This document shows, piece by piece, positions 56,316 to 64,000 of a stretch of DNA of 64,000 nt; positions within the stretch are counted from its first letter, which is position 1; every line of letters starts with the position of its first letter. The notes below the pieces were generated by a model that saw only the letters and a program-made list of their open reading frames with translations, had not been told where the DNA came from and did not search any database. This DNA is from an uncultured bacterium (lineage in GTDB: Bacteria; Cyanobacteriota; Vampirovibrionia; Gastranaerophilales; Gastranaerophilaceae). Made by a program: the position numbers and the translations under genes. The stretch spans positions 1-64,000 of the forward strand of contig CADBNI010000021.1 of the NCBI GenBank assembly GCA_902795965.1, in the 5' to 3' direction.

Positions 56316-57961
56316 ATTTTGAAACAGAAGATTTTACTGTAAAAATGAAAGAAAATGATGAACAATTTTTAATCGGCAAAATTACCGATATGTTTGACAA
56401 ATTTAATGACGACAGGAACACTCAGCTTTCGGACATTAAAATGGTCAGAGACGCAATTTACAACTCTGATGTCCCTCGTCAAAACGGCTGGGATACGAAA
56501 ATTGAACTCCCCGATATTTATGAACTTGCTCAAACCCTCAAATCGCATATCAGTCAAAACCTCTATTCACACCCTGATGCTATGTTTGATGTTTCGGGAA
56601 CGACTCCTCATACGCAAAGCCTTGCAAACAGACAAAAGGCAATGCTTGTAAATACTCTTGAACAAATGAATATTGAAGATGAGATTGAAAAGGTTATTGA
56701 CGGAATTGTGGAAACGGGCGAAAGTACCCTTTTTGTCGGTTGGGAAACAAAATTTAAATCAATAAGACGCGCACAAACTTTTGAAGAACAGCTTAAAAAT
56801 CCAGAAAAAAAAGGGTTTGTTGTTGATGAAAAAGTTATTTACGATAACGCAAAAATCAGACACATAAAATCCGAGGACTTTGTTTTTGACAAATATAATG
56901 CCGAAAATTGGGATAAATGTGCAAAAATTTACAGGACTTATGCGACAGTTGACGATTTGTTCTGTGATAAATCGAATAATCTTTTGGACGATATGAAATT
57001 GGAAATTTTGAAAGGAGTGGTGGCAAACAACAAAAACAGAGAAGGTGTGGAAGGTAAAAAACTGGAAATTCTTGAATATTGGGGAGATATTGAACTTTCT
57101 GACGGAACTTTGTTGAAGAATTGGCTGATTGTTACGGCAGGCAGACGAGAAATTATAAGATTTGAGAGCAACCCTTTTATTATAAATCCTTTTATACACG
57201 CTAACATCATCGAATCTCCTCAGACAGGCAGAGGCATTTCGCCTCTGCGGGTTGCTCTTGTTCTTAATAATCTTGCATCAACAATTTTGAACAAACAAAT
57301 TGATGCGCTTGCTCTGATGATGAATCCTCCGTATCTTGCTCCGAAAGGCTGTTTTAAAGGTCAGCAGGACGTAAGACCCGGCAAAATTATTGAATATGAT
57401 GCCGCATTAATGCCTCAAGCTCCTACACCTTTGTCTTTTGACAAAGCTATGGTCGGTTGGGATTTTTTGAATTATTTTAAATCAACTATTGAAAGTGCGA
57501 CAGGTATTTTCAAAAATATGGCGGGAAATCTTCAATCCGCCGAACGTACCGCAACGGAATTGAATTACTCCGTAAGCGGTCAGGAGGCTCGTTTGAATAT
57601 GATTTTGGATTCTATAAACAGAAAAATCATTATTCCCATGGTTGAAAAAACGGCGGAAATTATTTCTTATTTCAAATTAGGCAAAGAACTGGTTTGTGTA
57701 AATGACAGAGGTAAAACGAGCTTTATTGAAGTTGATGATGATGTCAGAAACGGTAATTATATCTATCGTTACGGCGACAGAAGTGCGACATTTGAACGTA
57801 AATCGAGATTTCATGAGCTTTTTGAAGTTGTTCAATCGTTTGCTCAAGTTCCTGAAGTTGAAGAAAAAATTGACTGGCTTGAGTGTTTCAAGTTTGCACT
57901 TGAACAGTACGGAATTGAAAACGCAAACAATTTCTTGTTGGAAGATAAACAGGTGCCGTAA
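56312..57961 (+). CDS. Phage portal protein
   Basis: A 549-residue head-vertex portal. The typical start (LIGKITDMFDKFNDDRNTQL) precedes NGWDTKIELPDIYELAQTLK and a central part with GILRRIFG-like features replaced by ESPQTGRGISPLRVALVLNN, then TGIFKNMAGNLQSAERTATE and the C-terminal stalk. The length fits podovirus-type portals of medium size. Translationally coupled to the acetyltransferase gene. It ends in a terminator that overlaps its stop codon. Confidence 0.88.
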   Translation: MNFETEDFTVKMKENDEQFLIGKITDMFDKFNDDRNTQLSDIKMVRDAIYNSDVPRQNGWDTKIELPDIYELAQTLKSHISQNLYSHPDAMFDVSGTTPHTQSLANRQKAMLVNTLEQMNIEDEIEKVIDGIVETGESTLFVGWETKFKSIRRAQTFEEQLKNPEKKGFVVDEKVIYDNAKIRHIKSEDFVFDKYNAENWDKCAKIYRTYATVDDLFCDKSNNLLDDMKLEILKGVVANNKNREGVEGKKLEILEYWGDIELSDGTLLKNWLIVTAGRREIIRFESNPFIINPFIHANIIESPQTGRGISPLRVALVLNNLASTILNKQIDALALMMNPPYLAPKGCFKGQQDVRPGKIIEYDAALMPQAPTPLSFDKAMVGWDFLNYFKSTIESATGIFKNMAGNLQSAERTATELNYSVSGQEARLNMILDSINRKIIIPMVEKTAEIISYFKLGKELVCVNDRGKTSFIEVDDDVRNGNYIYRYGDRSATFERKSRFHELFEVVQSFAQVPEVEEKIDWLECFKFALEQYGIENANNFLLEDKQVP

Positions 57962-57972
57962 GGCACCTGTTT
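57947..57972. terminator. Bidirectional hairpin at the portal gene end
   Basis: AAACAGGTGCC (57947-57957), loop GTAA, GGCACCTGTTT (57962-57972). The portal stop codon is in the loop and the convergent membrane protein gene ends at its right arm. Confidence 0.88.
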
Positions 57973-58324
57973 ATTTATAAAAAAACAACAGGTATATTAC
58001 AAAAATTGTAAATAATATTATTGGGATAAAATTCATTACAAGTCCGATAATCGTTATAATTCGTGCAATTTTGTATTTTGAATTTATTACATATTTTCTA
58101 TTCTTAATACCCAAACAAGTAAATATGACAGTCAGTACAATTTGTAATATGTAAAACATAAATATTTGTACGAAAGTCATTATCGAATAAAAATCGTCTT
58201 TGTGTTCAACAAAGTCGTATTTTATTGAATTTGGAATATAAATAAACAGAAAAAATAACCATACAAAAAATGATATATATCCTAATAATGATTGCAAATT
58301 GGTAAAAACAGATTGAATATTCAT
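57971..58324 (-). CDS. Four-helix membrane protein in the phage block
   Basis: A 117-residue, very AT-rich ORF encoding about four hydrophobic segments (LLGYISFFVWLFFLFIYIPN, MTFVQIFMFYILQIVLTVIF, IGLVMNFIPIILFTIFVIYL). It is on the opposite strand to the phage genes and has AAAGAAAGGAG upstream. The function is unknown. The strand, composition and location suggest a later insertion, perhaps an immunity or exclusion protein. Confidence 0.65.
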   Translation of the reverse strand: MNIQSVFTNLQSLLGYISFFVWLFFLFIYIPNSIKYDFVEHKDDFYSIMTFVQIFMFYILQIVLTVIFTCLGIKNRKYVINSKYKIARIITIIGLVMNFIPIILFTIFVIYLLFFYK

Positions 58325-58351
58325 AAGTATATTTTATTACAAAGAAAGGAG

Positions 58352-58735
58352 TTAGTTTTTTATGTATATAAATATTGTATCAACTATAAAAAATAATATT
58401 GGAATACAGGAGAAATAAAATAATACATTAAAAAATATAAAAGACAAATTATTGAAATGCTTTATTTTAAATGAAGGTTTGTTACTTGGAAAATATTTCT
58501 TAACTAAAAACTCTCGTACAAATATTTCAATAATTAGAAATACCAATGAAAACATATACAAAATGCAAGAAAAATATAAAGGTACAAAAAATTTAATCCC
58601 CGAAAATAAGTATATTTCATTTTGTTCTCCGGTATTAAAGTATTTGTATAAAAAATATATTATTAATAGTGCAAAAATTATATAGAAATAAGAAAAAACA
58701 TATTTTCTAAAATCTAATATTTTCATAACACTCAT
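58352..58735 (-). CDS. Second membrane protein on the opposite strand
   Basis: About 127 residues with three to four hydrophobic segments (YIIFALLIIYFLYKYF, VPLYFSCILYMFSLVFLIIE, FIFFNVLFYFSCIPILFFIV). I start at ATG 58735, although a downstream ATG at 58726 or an earlier start is possible. Very AT-rich, like its neighbour. Possibly a paralogue of the preceding gene; function unknown. Confidence 0.55.
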   Translation of the reverse strand: MSVMKILDFRKYVFSYFYIIFALLIIYFLYKYFNTGEQNEIYLFSGIKFFVPLYFSCILYMFSLVFLIIEIFVREFLVKKYFPSNKPSFKIKHFNNLSFIFFNVLFYFSCIPILFFIVDTIFIYIKN

Positions 58736-58771
58736 ATTAATACAAATTAAATTAAAAAGAAAGGAAAAATT

Positions 58772-59017
58772 ATGAAAAACAATAAAAATAAAACACAACA
58801 AATTCTTAGACAGTTACAAAAAAATTAATGGCTGAAAAATTAATAAAAGAAATATCAGAAGTTAATAAAATGGCTAACGATGAACAACTTCAAAAAAAAT
58901 ATAATGATGAAATTGTTAAAAAACATGGGATTATCAAAAGAAATTTGATTTTCCTTCAACGGCGACGAAGGACATTGGGTAACAATTAACGGAAACCGTG
59001 TGCTTATTAATGATTAG
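58772..59017 (+). pseudogene. Broken effector tail
   Basis: The last codons (58958-59014) encode FNGDEGHWVTINGNRVLIND, nearly the same C-terminal tail as the intact lipase-like protein at 59597-60463. Upstream the frame is broken: a short ORF (58772-58828) and another beginning at 58828 (MAEKLIKEISEVNKM) lie in a different frame, and an in-frame TGA (58946-58948) precedes the tail. It looks like a truncated, frameshifted relative of the effector. Confidence 0.75.
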
Positions 59018-59057
59018 TTTGTTTGACAGAAATAATAAGAAAGATATAATAATATTT

Positions 59058-59522
59058 ATGAAACGAATAATTTTATTAATTTTAATATTAATTTTGTCAG
59101 TACCTTCGGTATTTTGTGAAACCTTCACACCGATTGGAGTTCCGATGACAAAAGAAACGCACCCGATTACTTTCGGATATTTTGAGGATTATGCGGCGCA
59201 GTTGAAACATGCATTGGAGAAATCGAAATTTTATCGCCGCTGCGGTTGGGGTGCGGCTTACAGATATATAGTTACTCGTGCAGGAAAAATAGAAGAAATC
59301 AAAGGCTCAATTTTTCAAAACGATTATTATGACGAACAGATAAAATCGGTTATATTGTCCGTCAAACCCGAGCCTTTTAGAGAAGGTATGGACTATGATG
59401 ATGTTCTTGTTGATGTATATCTCGGATTTGAAAAATATAATGAAAAAACTATATCAGTGGGAAATTTTTTACCAAAACAACGAGATATCGTTGATATAAC
59501 TATTACAACTAAGAAAAGATAA
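59058..59522 (+). CDS. Secreted TonB-C-like protein, putative immunity partner 1
   Basis: A 154-residue exported protein. Signal peptide LLILILILSVPSVFC, then a small alpha/beta domain (FGYFEDYAAQLKHALEKSKF, YRYIVTRAGKIEEIKGSI, VILSVKPEPFREGMDYDDVL) similar to a TonB C-terminal fold. The paralogue at 60495-60968 shares this core (ILSVKPLPFREGME). TATAAT (59045-59050) lies 7 bases before the ATG, with no ribosome site. It follows the broken effector tail; an immunity role is inferred from position. Confidence 0.72.
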   Translation: MKRIILLILILILSVPSVFCETFTPIGVPMTKETHPITFGYFEDYAAQLKHALEKSKFYRRCGWGAAYRYIVTRAGKIEEIKGSIFQNDYYDEQIKSVILSVKPEPFREGMDYDDVLVDVYLGFEKYNEKTISVGNFLPKQRDIVDITITTKKR

Positions 59523-59542
59523 TATAAAAATTTATACAGTTT

Positions 59543-59571
59543 TTCAACCGCCTTTTAAAAAGGCGGTTGAA
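59543..59571 (+). terminator. Hairpin between immunity-like and effector genes
   Basis: TTCAACCGCCTT (59543-59554) pairs with AAGGCGGTTGAA (59560-59571). There is no T-run on the right, so termination is uncertain. Confidence 0.55.
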
Positions 59572-59596
59572 TTGTAATGCAAAGAAAGGAGAAAAA

Positions 59597-60463
59597 ATGA
59601 ACAAACATTTTATGTCAAATGAGTACAAAGTATTATGCGGAGAAGCAGACAGATATTCAAAATCCGATCAACAGGGAAAAGAAACCTCAAACGGCTGGAT
59701 AGTTGTTGACAGTCAATATGACAGAGGCAGCAACTTTAAAGGAGTTCTTTATTACAAAAACGGTCAATACGCCCTTGCTTTTGCGGGTACGGATATCAAG
59801 AGCATTAAAGATATCGGCGCGGATATCAAAATGTTTATCAGTGGCGACAGTAAACAAATTACAGATGCTATAAAATTTACAAATAATATGAGAAAAAAAT
59901 ACGGTCTTGATGGCAGCAATACCGTTTCAATCGGACATTCCGAAGGCGGTACGGAGGCTACTGCCGTAGGGGTTACAAACGGAATAAAGACTTATACCTA
60001 CAATGCATATAAGGTTGGTGAACAGTACCTTGAAAAAGGAAAGAACTATGATGATTTGGTTACAAATTACAGAGATCCGCATGATCCGATATCCAAATTG
60101 GGTGCGAATGTCGGTGAAACATACATAGTGCCGAGCAATCAAAAAGGATTGAAGGCAAAGACACCTTTCGGTTACGTTGATGCGCACCGAATAGATAATA
60201 TGGGAGATTGTGAAAAATCAGTTACTCCTCAAGAGTACAAAAGAAAAAATTCGGATTTTGTTGACAAAATCTCGGATGTCGAAATAACACGCGAAGATAT
60301 CAAACAAATGTCACCTGAATTATTTAGTGTCTATGAAAAAGAGATAGACAAAAGAATGGAACAGGGCAGAATAAAACTCGCAAAAGATACTCATACTTCT
60401 TCCAATAGCGGTGACGGGCATTGGGTAACAATCAACGGAAACCATGTACTAATAAATGATTGA
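59597..60463 (+). CDS. Lipase-like effector candidate with a C-terminal tag
   Basis: A 288-residue alpha/beta hydrolase-like protein without signal peptide. The nucleophile elbow is SIGHSEGGTEA (GxSxG), with an Asp in DPHDPISKLGA and a His in GYVDAHRIDNMGD as likely triad members, the pattern of class 3 lipases and phospholipase effectors. The last residues GDGHWVTINGNHVLIND form a tag also present at the broken gene upstream. I chose ATG 59597 with AAAGGAG before it. It is followed by a secreted partner gene; together they could be a phage-carried toxin/immunity pair, with the immunity protein in the periplasm. Confidence 0.8.
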   Translation: MNKHFMSNEYKVLCGEADRYSKSDQQGKETSNGWIVVDSQYDRGSNFKGVLYYKNGQYALAFAGTDIKSIKDIGADIKMFISGDSKQITDAIKFTNNMRKKYGLDGSNTVSIGHSEGGTEATAVGVTNGIKTYTYNAYKVGEQYLEKGKNYDDLVTNYRDPHDPISKLGANVGETYIVPSNQKGLKAKTPFGYVDAHRIDNMGDCEKSVTPQEYKRKNSDFVDKISDVEITREDIKQMSPELFSVYEKEIDKRMEQGRIKLAKDTHTSSNSGDGHWVTINGNHVLIND

Positions 60464-60494
60464 CAATAACTTGAAAAATAATATAATAAATCTT

Positions 60495-60968
60495 ATGAAA
60501 AAATTACTTTTATTATTAATTTGTTTACTGTTTTTTAATATTGCGGGATACAGTGACGAACTGCCTTTAAATGATGAAGATTATATAATAATCCCTCAAA
60601 CACCTGCCGTATATTATAGCTATATGGAAGATTACGCTGTTCATTTAAAAAAAGCGTTTGAAGAAACAAAAATGTTTAAGTTACATGGTCAGAGGGCTTC
60701 ATACCGCTTTATAATTACCCGTAACGGGGAAATAAAAAACATGGAATGTATAATTTCACAAAATAAATATTTTAATAAAAAAATAAAAGAAGCAATTCTG
60801 TCCGTCAAACCTTTGCCGTTTAGAGAAGGAATGGAACCTGACGAATTGTGGTTTGAAATTTTTTGGGCATATCAACCTTATTATCATACGGGCTATAATG
60901 TCGCAAGGCCCTTTGATGACTATCTTATCCCTGTTTATGAAATTAATATAATTAGCAATAAAAAATAA
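60495..60968 (+). CDS. Secreted TonB-C-like protein, putative immunity partner 2
   Basis: A 157-residue paralogue of 59058-59522. Signal peptide KKLLLLLICLLFFNIAGYSD, then the domain YSYMEDYAVHLKKAFEETKM, RASYRFIITRNGEIKNME and AILSVKPLPFREGMEPDELW. TATAAT (60482-60487) is 7 bases before the ATG with no ribosome site. It lies right behind the effector candidate, whose stop is 29 bases upstream of this start. A terminator follows. Confidence 0.78.
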   Translation: MKKLLLLLICLLFFNIAGYSDELPLNDEDYIIIPQTPAVYYSYMEDYAVHLKKAFEETKMFKLHGQRASYRFIITRNGEIKNMECIISQNKYFNKKIKEAILSVKPLPFREGMEPDELWFEIFWAYQPYYHTGYNVARPFDDYLIPVYEINIISNKK

Positions 60969-60988
60969 TTTTAATATATATATCACTA

Positions 60989-61015
60989 ATTCAACCTTTT
61001 ACGGTTGAATTTTTT
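60989..61015 (+). terminator. Intrinsic terminator after immunity-like gene 2
   Basis: ATTCAACC (60989-60996), loop TTTTAC, GGTTGAAT (61003-61010), followed by TTTTT. Confidence 0.85.
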
Positions 61016-61029
61016 GTGGAGGTTAAATT

Positions 61030-62316
61030 GTGTATAAATTATTAAAAGCTCAGCGGGAGTTTTTGGAAGTTCCGCATGACTATACTCTTGATGTTGCCGT
61101 ATATCAGGGCGGATACGGTTCGGGAAAAACCTTTTCGGGCTCGCTTTTGGGGATTTTGCTTGCGCTCAAGTTCCCGCGTATCAGAGGACTTGTCGGGGCG
61201 CAAACATATACGCTTGTGAGAGATACAACTTTGCAGACTTATTTTGAACATCTTGAAAATTTCGGGTTTGTACGCGGAGTTGATTATGATTGGTCATCAT
61301 CTTTACAAACTTTGACGTTTAAAAACGGCTCGGAAATCCTTTTTCGCCATTTTGATGAACCAAACAAACTAAAATCTCTCAACCTCGGGTTTGTCGAAAT
61401 CGAAGAAATGTCTGACGTTCCGTATGATACGTTTAAAATGCTTTTGAGCCGTATGCGTCAAAAGGTTAAAAAGGATTGGAAAGGTTTTAAGTACAGGATT
61501 TTTGGGCATACAAACCCTGAAATGCAACGCGGTTGGGTGTATAAAACGTTTGTCGAAAATCCCGCCCCGAATTACAGACTAATCACTGCTCCGACAACCG
61601 AAAACATTTATTTGCCCGAGGGTTATTGTGATGAGTTGAAAAAACTTTATGATGAACAGTATTACAATATTTTTGTGCTTGCGCAGAACGGGGTTTATAA
61701 CAACGGGCTTGTTGTGAAAGATTTTACAAACGAAAATATTCGTGATATTTCGTATCAGCCTGATATGGATTTACATGTTTCGTGCGATTTTAACGTTGAC
61801 CCTATGTGCTGGGTTTTGGCTCACAAGACTGATGATAAGGTTTTTTATTTTGATGAAATCGCAATGGAAAATACCACGACCGCAAAGGCTTGTGATGAAA
61901 TTTGCAGGCGATATCCCGAACATAAAGGGCGGATAATAATTAACGGTGATGCTTCGGGCGATAACAGAAGTTGTACGAGCGAATATACAAATTACGTAAT
62001 TATAAAGAAAAGGTTTTTGCATTGGGGATATGATGTTGATATTTGCATAAAGGCATTTAATCCTCCGATAAAAAACAGAGTTACGGCTTTTAATTCAAAA
62101 GTTCGTTCTGCTAACGGTGAGATTTGTTTGTTTGTTGACAAAAAATGCGAAAAACTTCTTTATAATATTTATAATCTCAAATATGTGGAAGGGAGTTCAA
62201 AAATTGATATTCCGACATATCATCAGATAAAACAGTCAAAAGAATTAAAATTCTTGTCACACCCTTTTGATGCGGCATCTTATCTTGTGGATTTTTATTG
62301 GCCGATAGGGATTTAA
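61030..62316 (+). CDS. Phage terminase large subunit
   Basis: A 428-residue packaging ATPase and nuclease. Walker A is GGYGSGKTFSG (about residue 28), Walker B is GFVEIEEMSDV, and the nuclease acidic residues appear in VSCDFNVDPMCW and IINGDASGDNRS. GTG start with GGAGG 7 bases upstream. It is the last recognisable packaging gene, far from the small subunit. Confidence 0.93.
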   Translation: MYKLLKAQREFLEVPHDYTLDVAVYQGGYGSGKTFSGSLLGILLALKFPRIRGLVGAQTYTLVRDTTLQTYFEHLENFGFVRGVDYDWSSSLQTLTFKNGSEILFRHFDEPNKLKSLNLGFVEIEEMSDVPYDTFKMLLSRMRQKVKKDWKGFKYRIFGHTNPEMQRGWVYKTFVENPAPNYRLITAPTTENIYLPEGYCDELKKLYDEQYYNIFVLAQNGVYNNGLVVKDFTNENIRDISYQPDMDLHVSCDFNVDPMCWVLAHKTDDKVFYFDEIAMENTTTAKACDEICRRYPEHKGRIIINGDASGDNRSCTSEYTNYVIIKKRFLHWGYDVDICIKAFNPPIKNRVTAFNSKVRSANGEICLFVDKKCEKLLYNIYNLKYVEGSSKIDIPTYHQIKQSKELKFLSHPFDAASYLVDFYWPIGI

Positions 62317-62346
62317 ACGGGGCTTATGCCGCCCCTGCACCCCGCA

Positions 62347-62607
62347 GTTTCTTTCTTGTGCCGACAAGAAAGAAACCAAAGAAGCTCCCGACCATAACTT
62401 CGTTCGCTAATAATTTGTACGGCTCAAGTGCTACGCACGTAGATATATTAAGTCTAAACAATAATTGTCGAACATAGTATAAAAGGCGGACAAACTCACT
62501 CGGTGTCACCCTGAACTTGATTCAGGGTCTATTAATTTTATCGTTCAGGCAGTGTCCGCCTTTGTTGTTGTTTCGCCTACAATTATTGCTTACTGCGTTG
62601 AGGTCGG
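62347..62607. repeat. Long structured repeat, copy 3
   Basis: Opening hairpin GTTTCTTTCTTGT (62347-62359)/ACAAGAAAGAAAC (62364-62376). Main stem GGCGGACA (62485-62492)/TGTCCGCC (62553-62560), with an internal CACCCTGAACTTG hairpin. No gene. The same fold is seen at 32479 and 35835. Confidence 0.75.
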
Positions 62608-62675
62608 ATTGATTTTTAATTAAATTAATTGTAATTATTTTAGCTTATTAGCTATTTAATTTAAAGGAAAAAATT

Positions 62676-62906
62676 ATGGATAAATTTATTGAATATTCAC
62701 CGATAATTGTTGTGGTTCTTGTGTTTTTTATACAACAAAAGATTTTTGTTACTCCCGAACAGTTGGAGAAAAAACATCGGGAAATTATTGACGAAATGGA
62801 AGAAAAATTTGTCAGTGTTATAAGTTTTAATGACCTGAAAGCTCAATTTTCCGAGGTTAAAGAAAAAATTGATAAAATGTATGATTTGTTGATTGATTTG
62901 AAGTGA
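62676..62906 (+). CDS. Single-pass holin- or spanin-like protein
   Basis: A 76-residue protein with one N-terminal membrane helix (YSPIIVVVLVFFIQQKIFV) and a charged coiled-coil cytoplasmic or periplasmic part (EQLEKKHREIIDEMEEKFVS, FSEVKEKIDKMYDLLIDLK). The size and layout fit a holin or spanin of the phage lysis system, which would complement the amidase at 47994. Not provable from sequence. Confidence 0.68.
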   Translation: MDKFIEYSPIIVVVLVFFIQQKIFVTPEQLEKKHREIIDEMEEKFVSVISFNDLKAQFSEVKEKIDKMYDLLIDLK

Positions 62907-63044
62907 TTTCGGAAGAACAGAAGTTTGTCAGGAAGGCAAGTTGTTATCGGTGTTCGTAGCGCACCTTAAAGTACTTATCCTACTTACCAAACTTACCTTA
63001 CTTTATACTTTTATTAACATTTCTTTACAAACCTTTCAAGTTTT

Positions 63045-63070
63045 TTAAAGTTCATGTAAAAAAATACCGT
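63045..63070 (+). promoter_or_regulatory. Sigma-28-like promoter of family paralogue 3
   Basis: TTAAAG (63045-63050) and CCGT (63067-63070) with 16 bases between, the same as at 23545. Confidence 0.55.
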
Positions 63071-63096
63071 AATACTACATGAAAGAAAGGAAAATC

Positions 63097-64000
63097 ATGG
63101 GATTAGCAGCAGGACAAGCGAGATTACTGACTATCACAGGGCGAAAATCCGACTGTGAATTTGAATCTATGCGTCTTTCGCACCAAAAAATAGCTTTGGC
63201 GCGTGAACTTGCTTATATTTCCAATGAATACCAAAACTCTCTTGATCAAACGAAGTTGGTTTATGACTATTATGGAACGGGCGATACAAGCACTCCTTTG
63301 TCATACGGTTTGCTTATGACTCCTTCTGCATTAAACGATTATATGCCGACATTGCTTACTGATTCGGCAGGCAGAATTATGCTGAACGGTAAGTTGGCTT
63401 TGGCTGCGAAGGCTGCGGGTATCCCGCAGGAAGGCTTGGGAACATTGCCGTCGGAAACCATGAGGAACAATTTTATAGCGGGCTTGATTGATAACGGTGT
63501 GTTGAATGCCTATACGGGCGAGAAGATTATGTCGCTTCCGTACAATCAGACTGCGGGTGTCGGCGGCGGTGCAACTGTTGCTACCGTTACACAGGATGTA
63601 AGCTATGACGAGTTGAAAGATATGTTAAACGATTATCACGGTTCTCCTCTTGAAACTATATTTAATGATGATTATACAAGATGTATAAATATCTATGATA
63701 ATAAAAACAATACATTTCTGTTTAAAAATGCAAGTTGGGGCGACGGCGGTGATTTTAATGATATACGCTCCAGAAATTATACACAAAATTCGGATTTATC
63801 GTCTATATCTCTAAAAGATATTTTGGAAGGCGATTATGTATTGATTGCTGCAGGACAAGATGAACGTAACAGTGCTTTAGGTTTTGCGGGTGGTGCTATT
63901 GATGCCGTTGTAAATTCCGAAGTTTGGAATGATATGATGTCAGCTTGTGAAGAACTTTTGGACATAGGTGATACTTATACTCAAAAAGCATTGGAATATG
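63097..64000 (+). CDS. MGLAASQAR-family protein, paralogue 3, partial at window edge
   Basis: An open frame of more than 300 codons running off the right edge. The N-terminus MGLAAGQARLLTITGRKSD then CEFESMRLSHQKIALARELA matches paralogue 1 (CEFQSMQVAQEKL) closely, and YGLLMTPSALNDYMPTLLTD matches its YGIMMTPSVLNDYDPYLITD. From about residue 100 the sequence diverges. AAAGGAAAATC precedes the ATG. The C-terminus is not seen. It lies just right of the phage block, after a GATAAG-type half repeat (62960-63003). Confidence 0.85.
   Translation, partial: MGLAAGQARLLTITGRKSDCEFESMRLSHQKIALARELAYISNEYQNSLDQTKLVYDYYGTGDTSTPLSYGLLMTPSALNDYMPTLLTDSAGRIMLNGKLALAAKAAGIPQEGLGTLPSETMRNNFIAGLIDNGVLNAYTGEKIMSLPYNQTAGVGGGATVATVTQDVSYDELKDMLNDYHGSPLETIFNDDYTRCINIYDNKNNTFLFKNASWGDGGDFNDIRSRNYTQNSDLSSISLKDILEGDYVLIAAGQDERNSALGFAGGAIDAVVNSEVWNDMMSACEELLDIGDTYTQKALEY

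Overview
The window looks like a chromosomal segment of a gut Melainabacteria/Vampirovibrionia bacterium, most likely of the Gastranaerophilales. This is inferred from low GC (mostly 30-40%), many prepilin-like proteins with the N-terminus FTLAEVLITLG, a pyrophosphate-dependent phosphofructokinase, an Alr/LipA/Era/GyrA backbone without photosynthesis genes, and a protein family starting MG(L/M)(A/S)xxQAR that I associate from memory with such genomes. No database search was possible, so the taxonomic call is an inference.

Layout. 1-6 kb: a prepilin with a lectin-like C-terminus, proA, tRNA-Ser(CGA), and a compact HpaII-type restriction-modification locus (vsr, m5C methyltransferase, endonuclease). 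6-19 kb: an XRE regulator with a strong inverted-repeat operator, a membrane glycosyltransferase, PPi-phosphofructokinase, an XRE/prepilin pair, a histidine kinase, a HEAT-repeat protein, a HigBA toxin-antitoxin pair, hpf, lpd and alr. 19.5-23.4 kb: a LysM/glycine-zipper protein, a short tyrosine recombinase enclosed by inverted copies of a recombination-like site, then lipA and a PlsC-type acyltransferase. 23.6-25.7 kb: the first of three paralogues of an uncharacterised long protein family. 26-38 kb: two further prepilin genes, each divergent from an XRE regulator, plus era, an OmpR-type regulator, speD and rpsP. 38-47 kb: a grpE-dnaJ-propeller-methyltransferase operon, a UDP-glucuronate decarboxylase-like gene and gyrA. 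47.3-63 kb: a phage-derived block with amidase, tail/propeller, coat, scaffold-like, connector-like, small terminase, portal and large terminase genes, all co-oriented but in roughly the reverse of the usual head-module order. Between them sit the second family paralogue, a lipase-like effector candidate with secreted partner genes, and a truncated effector tail. The third paralogue runs off the right edge.

Three things stand out. First, the MG-x-A-xxQAR family: three long proteins with conserved termini and unrelated middles, all preceded by an identically spaced TTAAAG-N16-CCGT promoter-like signal that resembles sigma-28 promoters; two of the three lie in the phage block. Second, a repeated genetic module in which a prepilin-like gene is paired with a roughly 105-residue XRE regulator next to it. 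Third, a 643-bp segment that carries a recombinase and is bounded by inverted 26-bp sites, which looks like a self-inverting switch between the LysM gene and lipA.

The intergenic DNA is unusually rich in palindromic repeats. One roughly 200-260 bp family occurs three times with compensatory changes in its stems, another is built of degenerate GATAAGTAAG units and brackets individual genes, and short REP-like elements invade the leader coding region of prepilin genes. Several genes have a -10 box only 6-7 bases before the ATG and so may be leaderless.
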